Positions 26,822-34,428 of a DNA stretch of 54,571 nucleotides are shown here, one piece after another. Where the stretch lies: positions 1-54,571 of the forward strand of contig NZ_JAPEHW010000019.1 of the NCBI RefSeq assembly GCF_028875915.1, given 5' to 3'. Within the stretch, counting starts at the first letter, position 1. Every line of letters starts with the position of its first letter. The notes beneath the pieces are model-generated. The model saw only the letters and a program-made list of their open reading frames with translations, searched no databases and was not told the origin of the DNA. Source of the stretch: Pseudoalteromonas sp. G4 (GTDB lineage Bacteria; Pseudomonadota; Gammaproteobacteria; Enterobacterales; Alteromonadaceae). A program made the translations under genes and the position numbers.

Positions 26822-28133
26822 ACAATTTCTCCAAATCGGCAAACACCAATTTGCCTTGGCTATTTACCGGTAATTCTTTTAGGTAACGGAATTTTCGCGG
26901 CATGCACACCGCCTCAAAACGCCCGGATAAAACCCGTTTTATGTGTTTATTGAGTGCCAGTTTACCGTTTTTATCCAATTCGCTAAAGCCATCTTCACTT
27001 AATGCTGCCACTAGTCCTAATTGTTGGCGCTTTCCACTCTTTAATAAAATGACTTTGCAATGGGTAATAAAGTTATCACTGCATAATGTGCGCTCTAACG
27101 CATCAAGATTAACCCGTTTTTCTTCGAGTTTAATGGTGCGATCTAATCGCCCTGACAATATAAACTGACCATCATCGAGCACCTCAGCAATATCTTGGGT
27201 AATAAACACATCATCATTAAAATAAGGTGAACGAACTGCCAGTTGCTGCTCATGATTGGCAACCGTGATGCCATTAAAGCACTGCCAAGGTGTTGGCTTA
27301 TCAGCGATGACTTGGCGATAGGCAATGCCTCCGGTTTCAGTGCTACCGTAGATTTGCGTTGCGCCAATAGCTAGCTGTTTATAAAGCGTAATTGCACTTT
27401 CATTAGATAACGGTCCGCCCGAGGAAAAAATCCCAAGAATGTTCGCTTTGCAATTAATTAGTACATTGTCTCGAATTAGCCTGTCGATAAAGGCTGGGCT
27501 AGTAATAATCACTGAGCTTTGTTTTTCAATAAATATTTGTAATTGCTCAGGAAATTCAACAAAAGTAAATTCCGTTTTATAGCCTGCTAACACTGGCCAA
27601 AGCAACTTAAACAATAAGCCATAGATGTGTTGATGCGATACGGTTGCAATAATTTGGCAAGGCTTATCAAAACTAAAGGTGTGCTTTAAATTTGTTAATT
27701 CCGCGTTGATATGTTGCCAATGTTTTTCAATTGGCTTGCCATAACCAGTGGAACCCGATGTATAAAAGGTCAGCTTTCCTGTTTGCGGTAGTGTGATGTG
27801 CTCAATTGCAGAATGTGCGTTGTCTACAACATCCAACACTAACATGTCTTTGCTTAATTGTTTGCTGCCAGTAAAACTATCAACAAAAACATAGTCAGCA
27901 GCAAGGCTCGCAGTTTCAATGTTCTCAACTTGTCCATTTGCAGGAAAAATAATATCAAACCCAGCATGAGCTGCTGCCAACAAGCGGATTAAAAACTCCT
28001 CGCTGGATGCATGGTAAAGCACTAAGCTATTGCCACCAAAAGTGTGTTTATGGTGCTTTAGTGCCGCACTTAGTCTGCTTACTTGAGATGCGAGTAACTG
28101 ATGTTCTTTCAAAAATGCGTTATCGGTAGGCAT
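26814..28133 (-). CDS. apeH: AMP-dependent aryl acid ligase ApeH
   Basis: 439-residue adenylating enzyme, shorter than acyl-CoA synthetases as usual for ApeH. The phosphate loop is YTSGSTGYGKPI, the A5 motif GSTETGGIAYR, the A8 hinge SGRLDRTIKLEEKRVN and the catalytic lysine is in NSQGKLVF near the C-terminus. It activates the aromatic starter acid and loads it on ApeE or ApeF. The ammonia-lyase in the same operon may supply that acid. Confidence 0.88.
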   Translation of the reverse strand: MPTDNAFLKEHQLLASQVSRLSAALKHHKHTFGGNSLVLYHASSEEFLIRLLAAAHAGFDIIFPANGQVENIETASLAADYVFVDSFTGSKQLSKDMLVLDVVDNAHSAIEHITLPQTGKLTFYTSGSTGYGKPIEKHWQHINAELTNLKHTFSFDKPCQIIATVSHQHIYGLLFKLLWPVLAGYKTEFTFVEFPEQLQIFIEKQSSVIITSPAFIDRLIRDNVLINCKANILGIFSSGGPLSNESAITLYKQLAIGATQIYGSTETGGIAYRQVIADKPTPWQCFNGITVANHEQQLAVRSPYFNDDVFITQDIAEVLDDGQFILSGRLDRTIKLEEKRVNLDALERTLCSDNFITHCKVILLKSGKRQQLGLVAALSEDGFSELDKNGKLALNKHIKRVLSGRFEAVCMPRKFRYLKELPVNSQGKLVFADLEKLFD

Positions 28134-28138
28134 AAAAA

Positions 28139-28738
28139 TTAAGACTGCAATCCATGGCGCTTTTTGGCAAAGTGGCGAACAATTAATTCACCTGCCATCA
28201 ATAATCCCATTAAAATATACGCAACAAGCCCATTATATAGGGTCCAAAGCGCAATATCGTCACTCAAAATAGTGTAAGTGGCGATGATAATGTTGATACT
28301 AAAAAATCCACACCACACTTTTGTTACATTGCGCGTATAGGCGACAACATGCGATGGTAATGTGACGTTTTCTTTATCTTTAGCTTTTCGCTTTTCATCT
28401 AACAGAGCAAAACTTTCAATAACACTTGGCCCTTTGACTAATGAATAGGCAAAAGTGACCAGCATAGTGGCAGAAATCAATACCGGATAAAAAAGCGTGA
28501 TTTTGCTGTTATTGAGTAGCCATGCAAGTAACACACACACACTACCCAATAAGGTTGCAGGCAACAGCCATGGCATGGTGTTACTGGCCGATTTACTAAA
28601 AAAGTAACGACCAATAATGGCAATTAACAGCAAAGGGGCAATACTGGACAAACTAAAGTGCTGCAACCCAAAGTAAATAAGTACTGGGTAGGCAAGCAAT
28701 AAGCTTATAAAAAGCGTATTCAGTATTGCTTTTGTCAT
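28139..28738 (-). CDS. apeG: Inner-membrane protein ApeG (COG4648-like)
   Basis: 199 residues with about six membrane helices in two clusters (residues 5-110 and 145-185) separated by a charged loop LLDEKRKAKDKENV. This layout and its place between the ACPs and the ligase match ApeG of other APE loci. No biochemical activity is known. It lies 5 bases from both neighbours. Confidence 0.8.
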   Translation of the reverse strand: MTKAILNTLFISLLLAYPVLIYFGLQHFSLSSIAPLLLIAIIGRYFFSKSASNTMPWLLPATLLGSVCVLLAWLLNNSKITLFYPVLISATMLVTFAYSLVKGPSVIESFALLDEKRKAKDKENVTLPSHVVAYTRNVTKVWCGFFSINIIIATYTILSDDIALWTLYNGLVAYILMGLLMAGELIVRHFAKKRHGLQS

Positions 28739-28743
28739 TGGAA

Positions 28744-28992
28744 TTATTCAGTAACGAGTTTACTAACTTCGTTTACTACATCTTCCACTGTGCGAACTTG
28801 CTTGAACGCCTCGGGATCGATTTTTTTACCCGTGATTTCACGTAGTTTTACTACTAAATCAACCGCATCGATACTGTCCAGATCAAGATCTTGATAAAGA
28901 TTGGCTTCTAAAGAGATATCATCCTGATCAATTTCAAATTCTTCCACCAAGATATCAGTTAATACTGCGAAGATTTCTTGTTGTGTTTTCAT
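28744..28992 (-). CDS. apeF: Acyl carrier protein ApeF
   Basis: 82 residues, acidic, with the phosphopantetheine site DLDLDSIDAVDL at Ser40. Second of two adjacent ACPs in the operon. It needs activation by a phosphopantetheinyl transferase, none of which is visible in the window. Lies 13 bases after apeE. Confidence 0.92.
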   Translation of the reverse strand: MKTQQEIFAVLTDILVEEFEIDQDDISLEANLYQDLDLDSIDAVDLVVKLREITGKKIDPEAFKQVRTVEDVVNEVSKLVTE

Positions 28993-29005
28993 AACTTACC
29001 CGCTG

Positions 29006-29260
29006 TTATGCGTTTTGTTCAATAAATGCAGCTAATGCATCTACTGACGCAAAGTGCTGCTTTGTTTCTTCTGAGTTTGCATCGATTTTGATATCAAACT
29101 CTTTTTTAATTGCTAGGCCAAGCTCTAGCGCATCAATGCTATCTAAACCTAAACCATCAATAAAAAGTGGTTCGCTGTCTTCAATATCATCAATTGTAAT
29201 GTCTTCTAAATCTAATGATTCAATAATGAGTTTTTTGATTTTAGTTTTTAAATCACTCAT
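29006..29260 (-). CDS. apeE: Acyl carrier protein ApeE
   Basis: 84 residues with the attachment site LGLDSIDALELG at Ser41. Its start overlaps the apeD stop by 8 bases. Two non-identical ACPs are a standard feature of APE systems, where one is thought to hold the starter and the other the growing chain. Confidence 0.92.
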   Translation of the reverse strand: MSDLKTKIKKLIIESLDLEDITIDDIEDSEPLFIDGLGLDSIDALELGLAIKKEFDIKIDANSEETKQHFASVDALAAFIEQNA

Positions 29261-30026
29261 AAGTATCCAGTTCTCCTTGAAAAAATGCCTGCATATCGCG
29301 GGTAAAACTTCGTGCCTGTTGTGCTAACTTTGCTGTATCAACGGCTGGTAATTGCAATTGTTGTCTGGTCATTGCTAAATCAAATTTTGCTTGTGTCGGC
29401 GCAACCTCATACCACATTTCAGACTTTGTTAATGTTGAAGGTGATACATGAATCAACACAGACACAATTTCAGCATGACAGCGCAGCGCAATATTGGCCG
29501 CACCGCGTTTAAATTTTAGTGCTTGCCCAGGTGTTGTGCGCGTCCCTTCAGGAAACACAATTAAGTTATTACCACTGGCAAGCGAAGCCGCACAATCTGT
29601 TAATAACCCATCAGGACAATCATTGCTGATATAACCGGTGGATTTTATCACACCTCGCATAAATGGGTTACTAAATAAATGTGCTTTAACAACACAGTCC
29701 GCGTTTGGAATAAGCGAAATTAATACCACAACATCAATCAAAGTTGGGTGATTGGCTAACACTAGTTTGCCTTGTAGTTTGGCAAACTTTTCTTTATCAG
29801 CGATGGAAAATTTGAATATGCCCAAAAAGCCCATTAATCCAACAAAGAATTTAAACAATAAATGTACGGTGTAGCGCGCCGCTTTTCGGCGCGTTTGTTT
29901 ATCGCGATAAATCACATATTGGATAGGTAACACCAAAAGCGGCACCAACAAGCCACCTACGCCAAATACAGAAAAGCAAAATCCGGTTGCTATAATTCGC
30001 CAAAACCGTCCTAGTTTTGTTAACAA
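29253..30026 (-). CDS. apeD: Lysophospholipid acyltransferase ApeD (PlsC-like)
   Basis: 257 residues. N-terminal hydrophobic segment (residues 10-33), then the PlsC catalytic motif NHPTLID (HxxxxD) and the substrate motif FPEGTRT. The start is a TTG at 30026, supported by GAGG 7 bases upstream and a 7-base overlap with apeC; no ATG fits the domain. It probably acylates the lipid anchor of the polyene at the inner membrane. Confidence 0.87.
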   Translation of the reverse strand: MLTKLGRFWRIIATGFCFSVFGVGGLLVPLLVLPIQYVIYRDKQTRRKAARYTVHLLFKFFVGLMGFLGIFKFSIADKEKFAKLQGKLVLANHPTLIDVVVLISLIPNADCVVKAHLFSNPFMRGVIKSTGYISNDCPDGLLTDCAASLASGNNLIVFPEGTRTTPGQALKFKRGAANIALRCHAEIVSVLIHVSPSTLTKSEMWYEVAPTQAKFDLAMTRQQLQLPAVDTAKLAQQARSFTRDMQAFFQGELDTYE

Positions 30027-30766
30027 TGTCTAACCTCATCAATGGTAATTTGCCAAGCACTTTGACAACCTAATACCACACTGTCACCTGCATGTTTTGT
30101 GGCCAGAAACTCAACCAGTTGCTTAGCTTGTAAAGCGCTATTATTTTTCTCTTCACTAGGTGATAACGTCAAACTTATGCCGTTTTCAGCCTGTTTAGAC
30201 ACCACAAATGCACACGCTAAATCAACACTGTCTTTTTCGTCAAATTGTGCGTAGTCCGTTGGCAGTGGTTGGTCACAATACACAACTAATACTTTATCAA
30301 CGGTGGGGTTATCAAGCTGTACATAGGCTTCAATCAACGCCATTAATAAGGTGTTCTCACCTGCCGCAATACTGTTCATTGGTTGTTGGTTTTTGGTCAA
30401 AATAGAATAAAGACCAATAACGGCATTATGCACAGATAAACCAAATGATGTAGGGCTAATCACTTCGCCTTCGGCCAAGTCTTTTAAAATACTGGAAGTT
30501 CGATGAAAATCACCGTGCTGAGAAGCATAAACAACAGGAAGCATTTCTTCTTCATATGTATTTGCACTTTTTGCAGCAACAAATAATGCCATTTTTGCAT
30601 AATGGCTTAAACGACGGCGCTGCATTGCAGGTACCCACTCTAACTGAGGGCTTTTACTCGAAGAATCTAACATTTCAATAGCAGTATTAGTTAGCTGGGC
30701 ATCATCCTTTGCTTTACACCAATAATTGAAATGAGAGAGCACCATTTTCATGTGAAGTGCGTCCAT
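30020..30766 (-). CDS. apeC: Chain-length factor ApeC (truncated ketosynthase-like)
   Basis: 248 residues of the short ketosynthase-like type (Ketoacyl-synt_2). The region that aligns with the active site reads NSIAAGENTLLMAL and lacks the nucleophilic Cys, and no HGT or GH catalytic motifs follow, as expected for a chain-length factor. It should dimerise with ApeO and set polyene length. It is the first gene of the operon; the ATG at 30766 is used, with alternatives at 30751 and 30745 because no strong ribosome site decides. Confidence 0.82.
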   Translation of the reverse strand: MDALHMKMVLSHFNYWCKAKDDAQLTNTAIEMLDSSSKSPQLEWVPAMQRRRLSHYAKMALFVAAKSANTYEEEMLPVVYASQHGDFHRTSSILKDLAEGEVISPTSFGLSVHNAVIGLYSILTKNQQPMNSIAAGENTLLMALIEAYVQLDNPTVDKVLVVYCDQPLPTDYAQFDEKDSVDLACAFVVSKQAENGISLTLSPSEEKNNSALQAKQLVEFLATKHAGDSVVLGCQSAWQITIDEVRHC

Positions 30767-30829
30767 GTTGTTTGAAAATGAGGCGAAACTATAAAAAAAC
30801 TGCGCCTAAGAAGCAATGCTAAAACGTAA

Positions 30830-30880
30830 GAAACTGTAATTTAGACTAATATCCGATTATTTTTAGTTCAAATTGTAAAC
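30830..30880 (-). promoter_or_regulatory. Candidate promoter of the aryl-polyene operon
   Basis: On the minus strand TTGAAC and TAGTCT stand 17 bases apart (within TTGAACTAAAAATAATCGGA and the bases after it), in the only sizeable gap upstream of apeC. The match to sigma-70 consensus is partial. Confidence 0.4.
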
Positions 30881-30960
30881 TTTAACGGCACGTTAAAAGC
30901 ATGTTTATGCATTGTATACGTTTTATGATGTCGTAAATTAACGTTTTTCAGGCACGTTAA
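30881..30960. repeat. Palindrome and repeated GGCACGTTAA element upstream of the APE operon
   Basis: A 17-base palindrome TTTAACG GCA CGTTAAA lies at 30881-30897. Its half GGCACGTTAA (30887-30896) recurs exactly at 30951-30960, 64 bases away or about six helical turns. The second copy overlaps the last codons of the lipase gene and itself pairs with TTAACG at its stop codon. A regulator binding site is inferred. Confidence 0.55.
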
Positions 30961-32167
30961 ATTGTCGCTTAATAAATTGAACAAACTCATTTTGCTGCAA
31001 AATACCGGCATGAGTCGCCTCAAACCCTCTAATCGAACTCGCTTCCTTCTGAATATTAATGGGTATTTGACTTGCCAATGACACTACGCCATCACCGCTG
31101 TAGCCACTTTTATATGAAAACACCAAGGAGTAGTTAATTGCCTCTGACAACGTATGTTCATTAAGTGTCTTTACATAATCGCTATTGGATGCCACGTCGT
31201 ACCAAGAATTAATCACAATCGGTGAGTTTTTAACGCCTTTTTCAGCACTTTCCATGCCCAGTAACGGGCTATTCACCGTGGCAAACTGATTTATAATGTA
31301 ATTACTTTTAAGCTCTTGATGCTTTAATAAATAGCCTCTTGCGATTAATCCACCCATACTATGGGCTAACACGGAAACACGTTCAAAACCGTGACGTTTT
31401 TGCAAAATATCTACGCCTTCAACTAAATAATCACGCACAATACCAAGCCCAACTCCACTTGGGTAATACAGCACCCAGATTTGATATTGACTGTTTTTAA
31501 ACGCTTCAATAACGGCTGAAAACTCGCGCGGATTACCTTTAATGCCGTGAATTAAAATTAATGGCTCTTTATTTTCTTGATAGGGACTTAACATAAAAAG
31601 ACCGGAATCGACTTGGCTGACAAAATCAATGGGATGCCAAAATCCCAAATCCACGTTTTCACTATCAAAATCTGAGGCGGCTAAGTTAACTACTTTGCCT
31701 AAACGATTTATGGATTGATTGTCATTGTATTTTACTAAACGTTTTTTGTTTCGTGGGGTTGAGAAACGCAGTGAGGTAAGGTGCTTTTTTTCTTTTTCGT
31801 TTAACACGATTGGTTGCCAAGTACCAAAGTCGTCAACATGACCAATAGCGCGCTCACCTTCATCGTAAACTAAATTGTGGTTATCATCTTGATAGACAGC
31901 AAAATAGTAAGTCCCGGGTTTTAAGTAAAACTGAAATTGATTACTAGAACCCAATGTCTTTTGATTTTCGACCTTAAAATCATCGCCGTTTTTAATGAGC
32001 ACCGCTGCAACCAAATTCACATTTTCTGAAGAGCCTGTAAGTTTTGTATTTACCGTTCCCGATATTTCGGCGATTGATGTCAGTAAAGCAGCCTGCTCTT
32101 TAGCCTTTTTAAATTGCTGACAGCCAACTAAAAGCAGCAATAAGAGTATTAGCGAAATCCGTTTCAT
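30938..32167 (-). CDS. Lipoprotein alpha/beta hydrolase (lipase-like)
   Basis: 409 residues with a lipoprotein signal ending in LLVGC (Cys16). Residues of about 30-130 are a strand-rich domain (QFYLKPGTYYFAVYQD), then an alpha/beta hydrolase starts with LILIHGIKG as oxyanion loop. The nucleophile is Ser270 in AHSMGG and the catalytic His386 is in ATHAG. It resembles triacylglycerol lipases and PGAP1-like hydrolases; substrate unknown. It lies just upstream of the APE operon on the same strand with 171 bases between, and no clear terminator separates them, so read-through is possible. Confidence 0.82.
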   Translation of the reverse strand: MKRISLILLLLLLVGCQQFKKAKEQAALLTSIAEISGTVNTKLTGSSENVNLVAAVLIKNGDDFKVENQKTLGSSNQFQFYLKPGTYYFAVYQDDNHNLVYDEGERAIGHVDDFGTWQPIVLNEKEKKHLTSLRFSTPRNKKRLVKYNDNQSINRLGKVVNLAASDFDSENVDLGFWHPIDFVSQVDSGLFMLSPYQENKEPLILIHGIKGNPREFSAVIEAFKNSQYQIWVLYYPSGVGLGIVRDYLVEGVDILQKRHGFERVSVLAHSMGGLIARGYLLKHQELKSNYIINQFATVNSPLLGMESAEKGVKNSPIVINSWYDVASNSDYVKTLNEHTLSEAINYSLVFSYKSGYSGDGVVSLASQIPINIQKEASSIRGFEATHAGILQQNEFVQFIKRQFNVPEKR

Positions 32168-32279
32168 ATTTGATTTTCTTATTTATTTCAATGCGTTTGA
32201 TTATTACATAAATTATATCTTTGCCAACTTTTTGCTCTATATAGCGTGTATCTTTTAAAAAAGTGTCGTTCCTTAGATT

Positions 32280-32307
32280 ACAGACAAAGGTGATAACAGA
32301 CAAAGGT
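32280..32307. repeat. 12-base direct repeat upstream of prpE
   Basis: ACAGACAAAGGT occurs at 32280-32291 and again at 32296-32307, a period of 16 bases. It lies in the divergent promoter region, 70 to 100 bases before the prpE start. Confidence 0.7.
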
Positions 32308-32377
32308 CGAATTTTGTTCATGTTAAAATTAACCTACCTTTAGTAAGGTCTCTCACAAAAACAGTTAGGAGCCTGAT

Positions 32378-34255
32378 ATGACGGGCAATTACAACGACGC
32401 TTATGCAGCATTCAAACAGGAACCGTGTGAATTTTGGCTAGCACAAAGCAAGCGAATTCCTTGGTTTAAAACGCCAACATCGGCATACCAACAAGATGAA
32501 AATGGCCGCTATCATTGGTTTGCCGGCGGTGAACTCAACACCTGCTACCTTGCACTTGACCAGCATATTGAAAACGGTTTTGCTGATGAAACCGCACTTA
32601 TTTACGACTCACCTGTTACCAATACCAAACAATCATTTAGCTATTTCGAGCTTCACCAAAAAGTGGCACGTTTCGCTGGCGTATTGGCCGATTTGGGCGT
32701 TGAAAAAGGCGATCGCGTTGTAATTTACATGCCAATGATCCCAGAAGCCGTGATTGGAATGCTAGCCTGTGCAAGGCTAGGTGCCATTCATTCTGTTGTA
32801 TTTGGCGGTTTTGCCGCCCATGAATTAGCAGTCAGAATTGATGATGCAAAACCAAAAGTGATCTTAAGTGCCTCTTGCGGAATCGAAATAGACAGAGTCA
32901 TTCCTTACAAACCCATGCTTGACGAAGCCATAGAATTGGCAACACACCAAGTTACAAATACCGTCATTTTACAGCGCGAGCAAGCACTTGCGCCAATGCA
33001 CTCACCACGAGATCTTGATTGGTATTTAGTTGAAAAAGAGGCAAATCCCGTTGCACCAACTCCAGTTCGTGCGGAAGATCCTTTGTATATTCTTTACACC
33101 TCTGGCACCACAGGTACGCCTAAAGGTGTTGTAAGAGAAAACGGTGGCCATGCAGTGGCGATGCATTACAGTATGGAAACAGTGTATGGCATGAAACCCG
33201 GTGAAGTGTTTTGGGCAGCATCCGATATTGGCTGGGTCGTTGGCCATTCATATATTGTTTATGCACCGCTTATTTATCGCTGTGCAACTGTGCTTTATGA
33301 GGGTAAACCCATTCGCACGCCAGACGCCAGTGCATTTTGGCGTATTGTTGAAGAACATAAAGTTAGCGCCCTTTTTACCGCCCCAACGGCATTTCGTGCC
33401 ATCAAAAAAGAAGATCCGGAGGCCAATGGTTTTAAAGAATACGATACCAGTAGCCTTAAACGGTTGTTTTTAGCAGGCGAACGCTTGGACCCCCCGACAT
33501 ATCACTGGCTGCAGGAAAAAACTGGCTTACCAGTGCTTGATCACTGGTGGCAAACCGAAACGGGTTGGGCAATTGCCTGTAACCCGATTGGCATTGAATC
33601 TTTACCAACCAAAGTAGGCAGTGCAACTGTGGCCACACCTGGCTTTGATGTGCAAATTTTAGATATGGATGGCAATCAATGTGCGCCTAATGAAAGTGGC
33701 GCGGTGGTTATAAAATTACCTTTACCTCCGGGGTGTTTACCGACTATTTGGCAAAACGATGCGCGTTATGCTGAAGGGTATTTAAGCCAATATGAAGGTT
33801 ATTTTTTAACAGGCGATGGTGGCTACCTCGATGAAGACGGCTATTTGTTCATTATGGGGCGCACTGATGATGTTATTAATGTTGCAGGGCATCGTCTTTC
33901 AACTGGTGAAATGGAAGAGATAGTTGCTGCACATCCCGCTGTTGCCGAATGCGCTGTATTTGGCGTGAACGACTCATTAAAAGGCCAAGTGCCAATGGCA
34001 ATGATTGTACTGAAAGACGGCGAAGCAATATCCTCTAGCGAAATTGAGCAAGAAATTATCGGCACAATTCGCGGCAAAATTGGCGCGATTGCCTGCCTAA
34101 AGCATATTCTTTGTGTCGAGCGATTACCAAAAACACGCTCGGGTAAAATTTTGCGCAAAAACTTACGTCAGTTAGTCGATGGCGAAACGTTAAATATCCC
34201 TTCAACCATAGATGACCCAAGCATTTTTGAAGAAATTAAAACTTTATTAACTTAA
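32378..34255 (+). CDS. prpE: Propionyl-CoA synthetase
   Basis: 625 residues. The N-terminus (YNDAYAAFKQEPCEFWLAQS, then IPWF) is that of PrpE/acetyl-CoA synthetase. The phosphate loop YTSGTTGTPKG starts near residue 239, DHWWQTETGW is the A5 region, GRTDDVINVAGHR the A8 hinge, and the acylatable Lys lies in TRSGKILRK near residue 590. It turns propionate into propionyl-CoA. AGGAG precedes the ATG by 6 bases. The other prp genes of the methylcitrate cycle are not next to it, so it is encoded alone here; acetate or acrylate use is possible. Confidence 0.9.
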   Translation: MTGNYNDAYAAFKQEPCEFWLAQSKRIPWFKTPTSAYQQDENGRYHWFAGGELNTCYLALDQHIENGFADETALIYDSPVTNTKQSFSYFELHQKVARFAGVLADLGVEKGDRVVIYMPMIPEAVIGMLACARLGAIHSVVFGGFAAHELAVRIDDAKPKVILSASCGIEIDRVIPYKPMLDEAIELATHQVTNTVILQREQALAPMHSPRDLDWYLVEKEANPVAPTPVRAEDPLYILYTSGTTGTPKGVVRENGGHAVAMHYSMETVYGMKPGEVFWAASDIGWVVGHSYIVYAPLIYRCATVLYEGKPIRTPDASAFWRIVEEHKVSALFTAPTAFRAIKKEDPEANGFKEYDTSSLKRLFLAGERLDPPTYHWLQEKTGLPVLDHWWQTETGWAIACNPIGIESLPTKVGSATVATPGFDVQILDMDGNQCAPNESGAVVIKLPLPPGCLPTIWQNDARYAEGYLSQYEGYFLTGDGGYLDEDGYLFIMGRTDDVINVAGHRLSTGEMEEIVAAHPAVAECAVFGVNDSLKGQVPMAMIVLKDGEAISSSEIEQEIIGTIRGKIGAIACLKHILCVERLPKTRSGKILRKNLRQLVDGETLNIPSTIDDPSIFEEIKTLLT

Positions 34256-34260
34256 ATTTT

Positions 34261-34300
34261 ACGCTGTATAAGACTTCTTTTAGTTTTATACAGCGTTATT
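34261..34300 (+). terminator. Terminator-like hairpin after prpE
   Basis: ACGCTGTATAA and TTATACAGCGT form an 11-bp stem with a 14-base loop, starting 5 bases after the prpE stop and followed by a short T-rich run. Confidence 0.65.
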
Positions 34301-34428
34301 TCATCTGATTATCAGGCGCCAGATGCTGATTTACTGACTGTTAAACCTATAAAAATTTAAGCAACTTCTTGCAATAATTGCGACTATAGTTTAATAATGT
34401 ACCGACTTTAGCTTCAAAATAGTGTGCC

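Noticed and set aside
13417..30766. Flexirubin/dialkylresorcinol cluster
   Set aside because: The ammonia-lyase and type II PKS set could suggest it, but no DarA/DarB-like cyclising enzymes are present and the gene order and ApeG/ApeL/ApeM/ApeN set match aryl polyenes.
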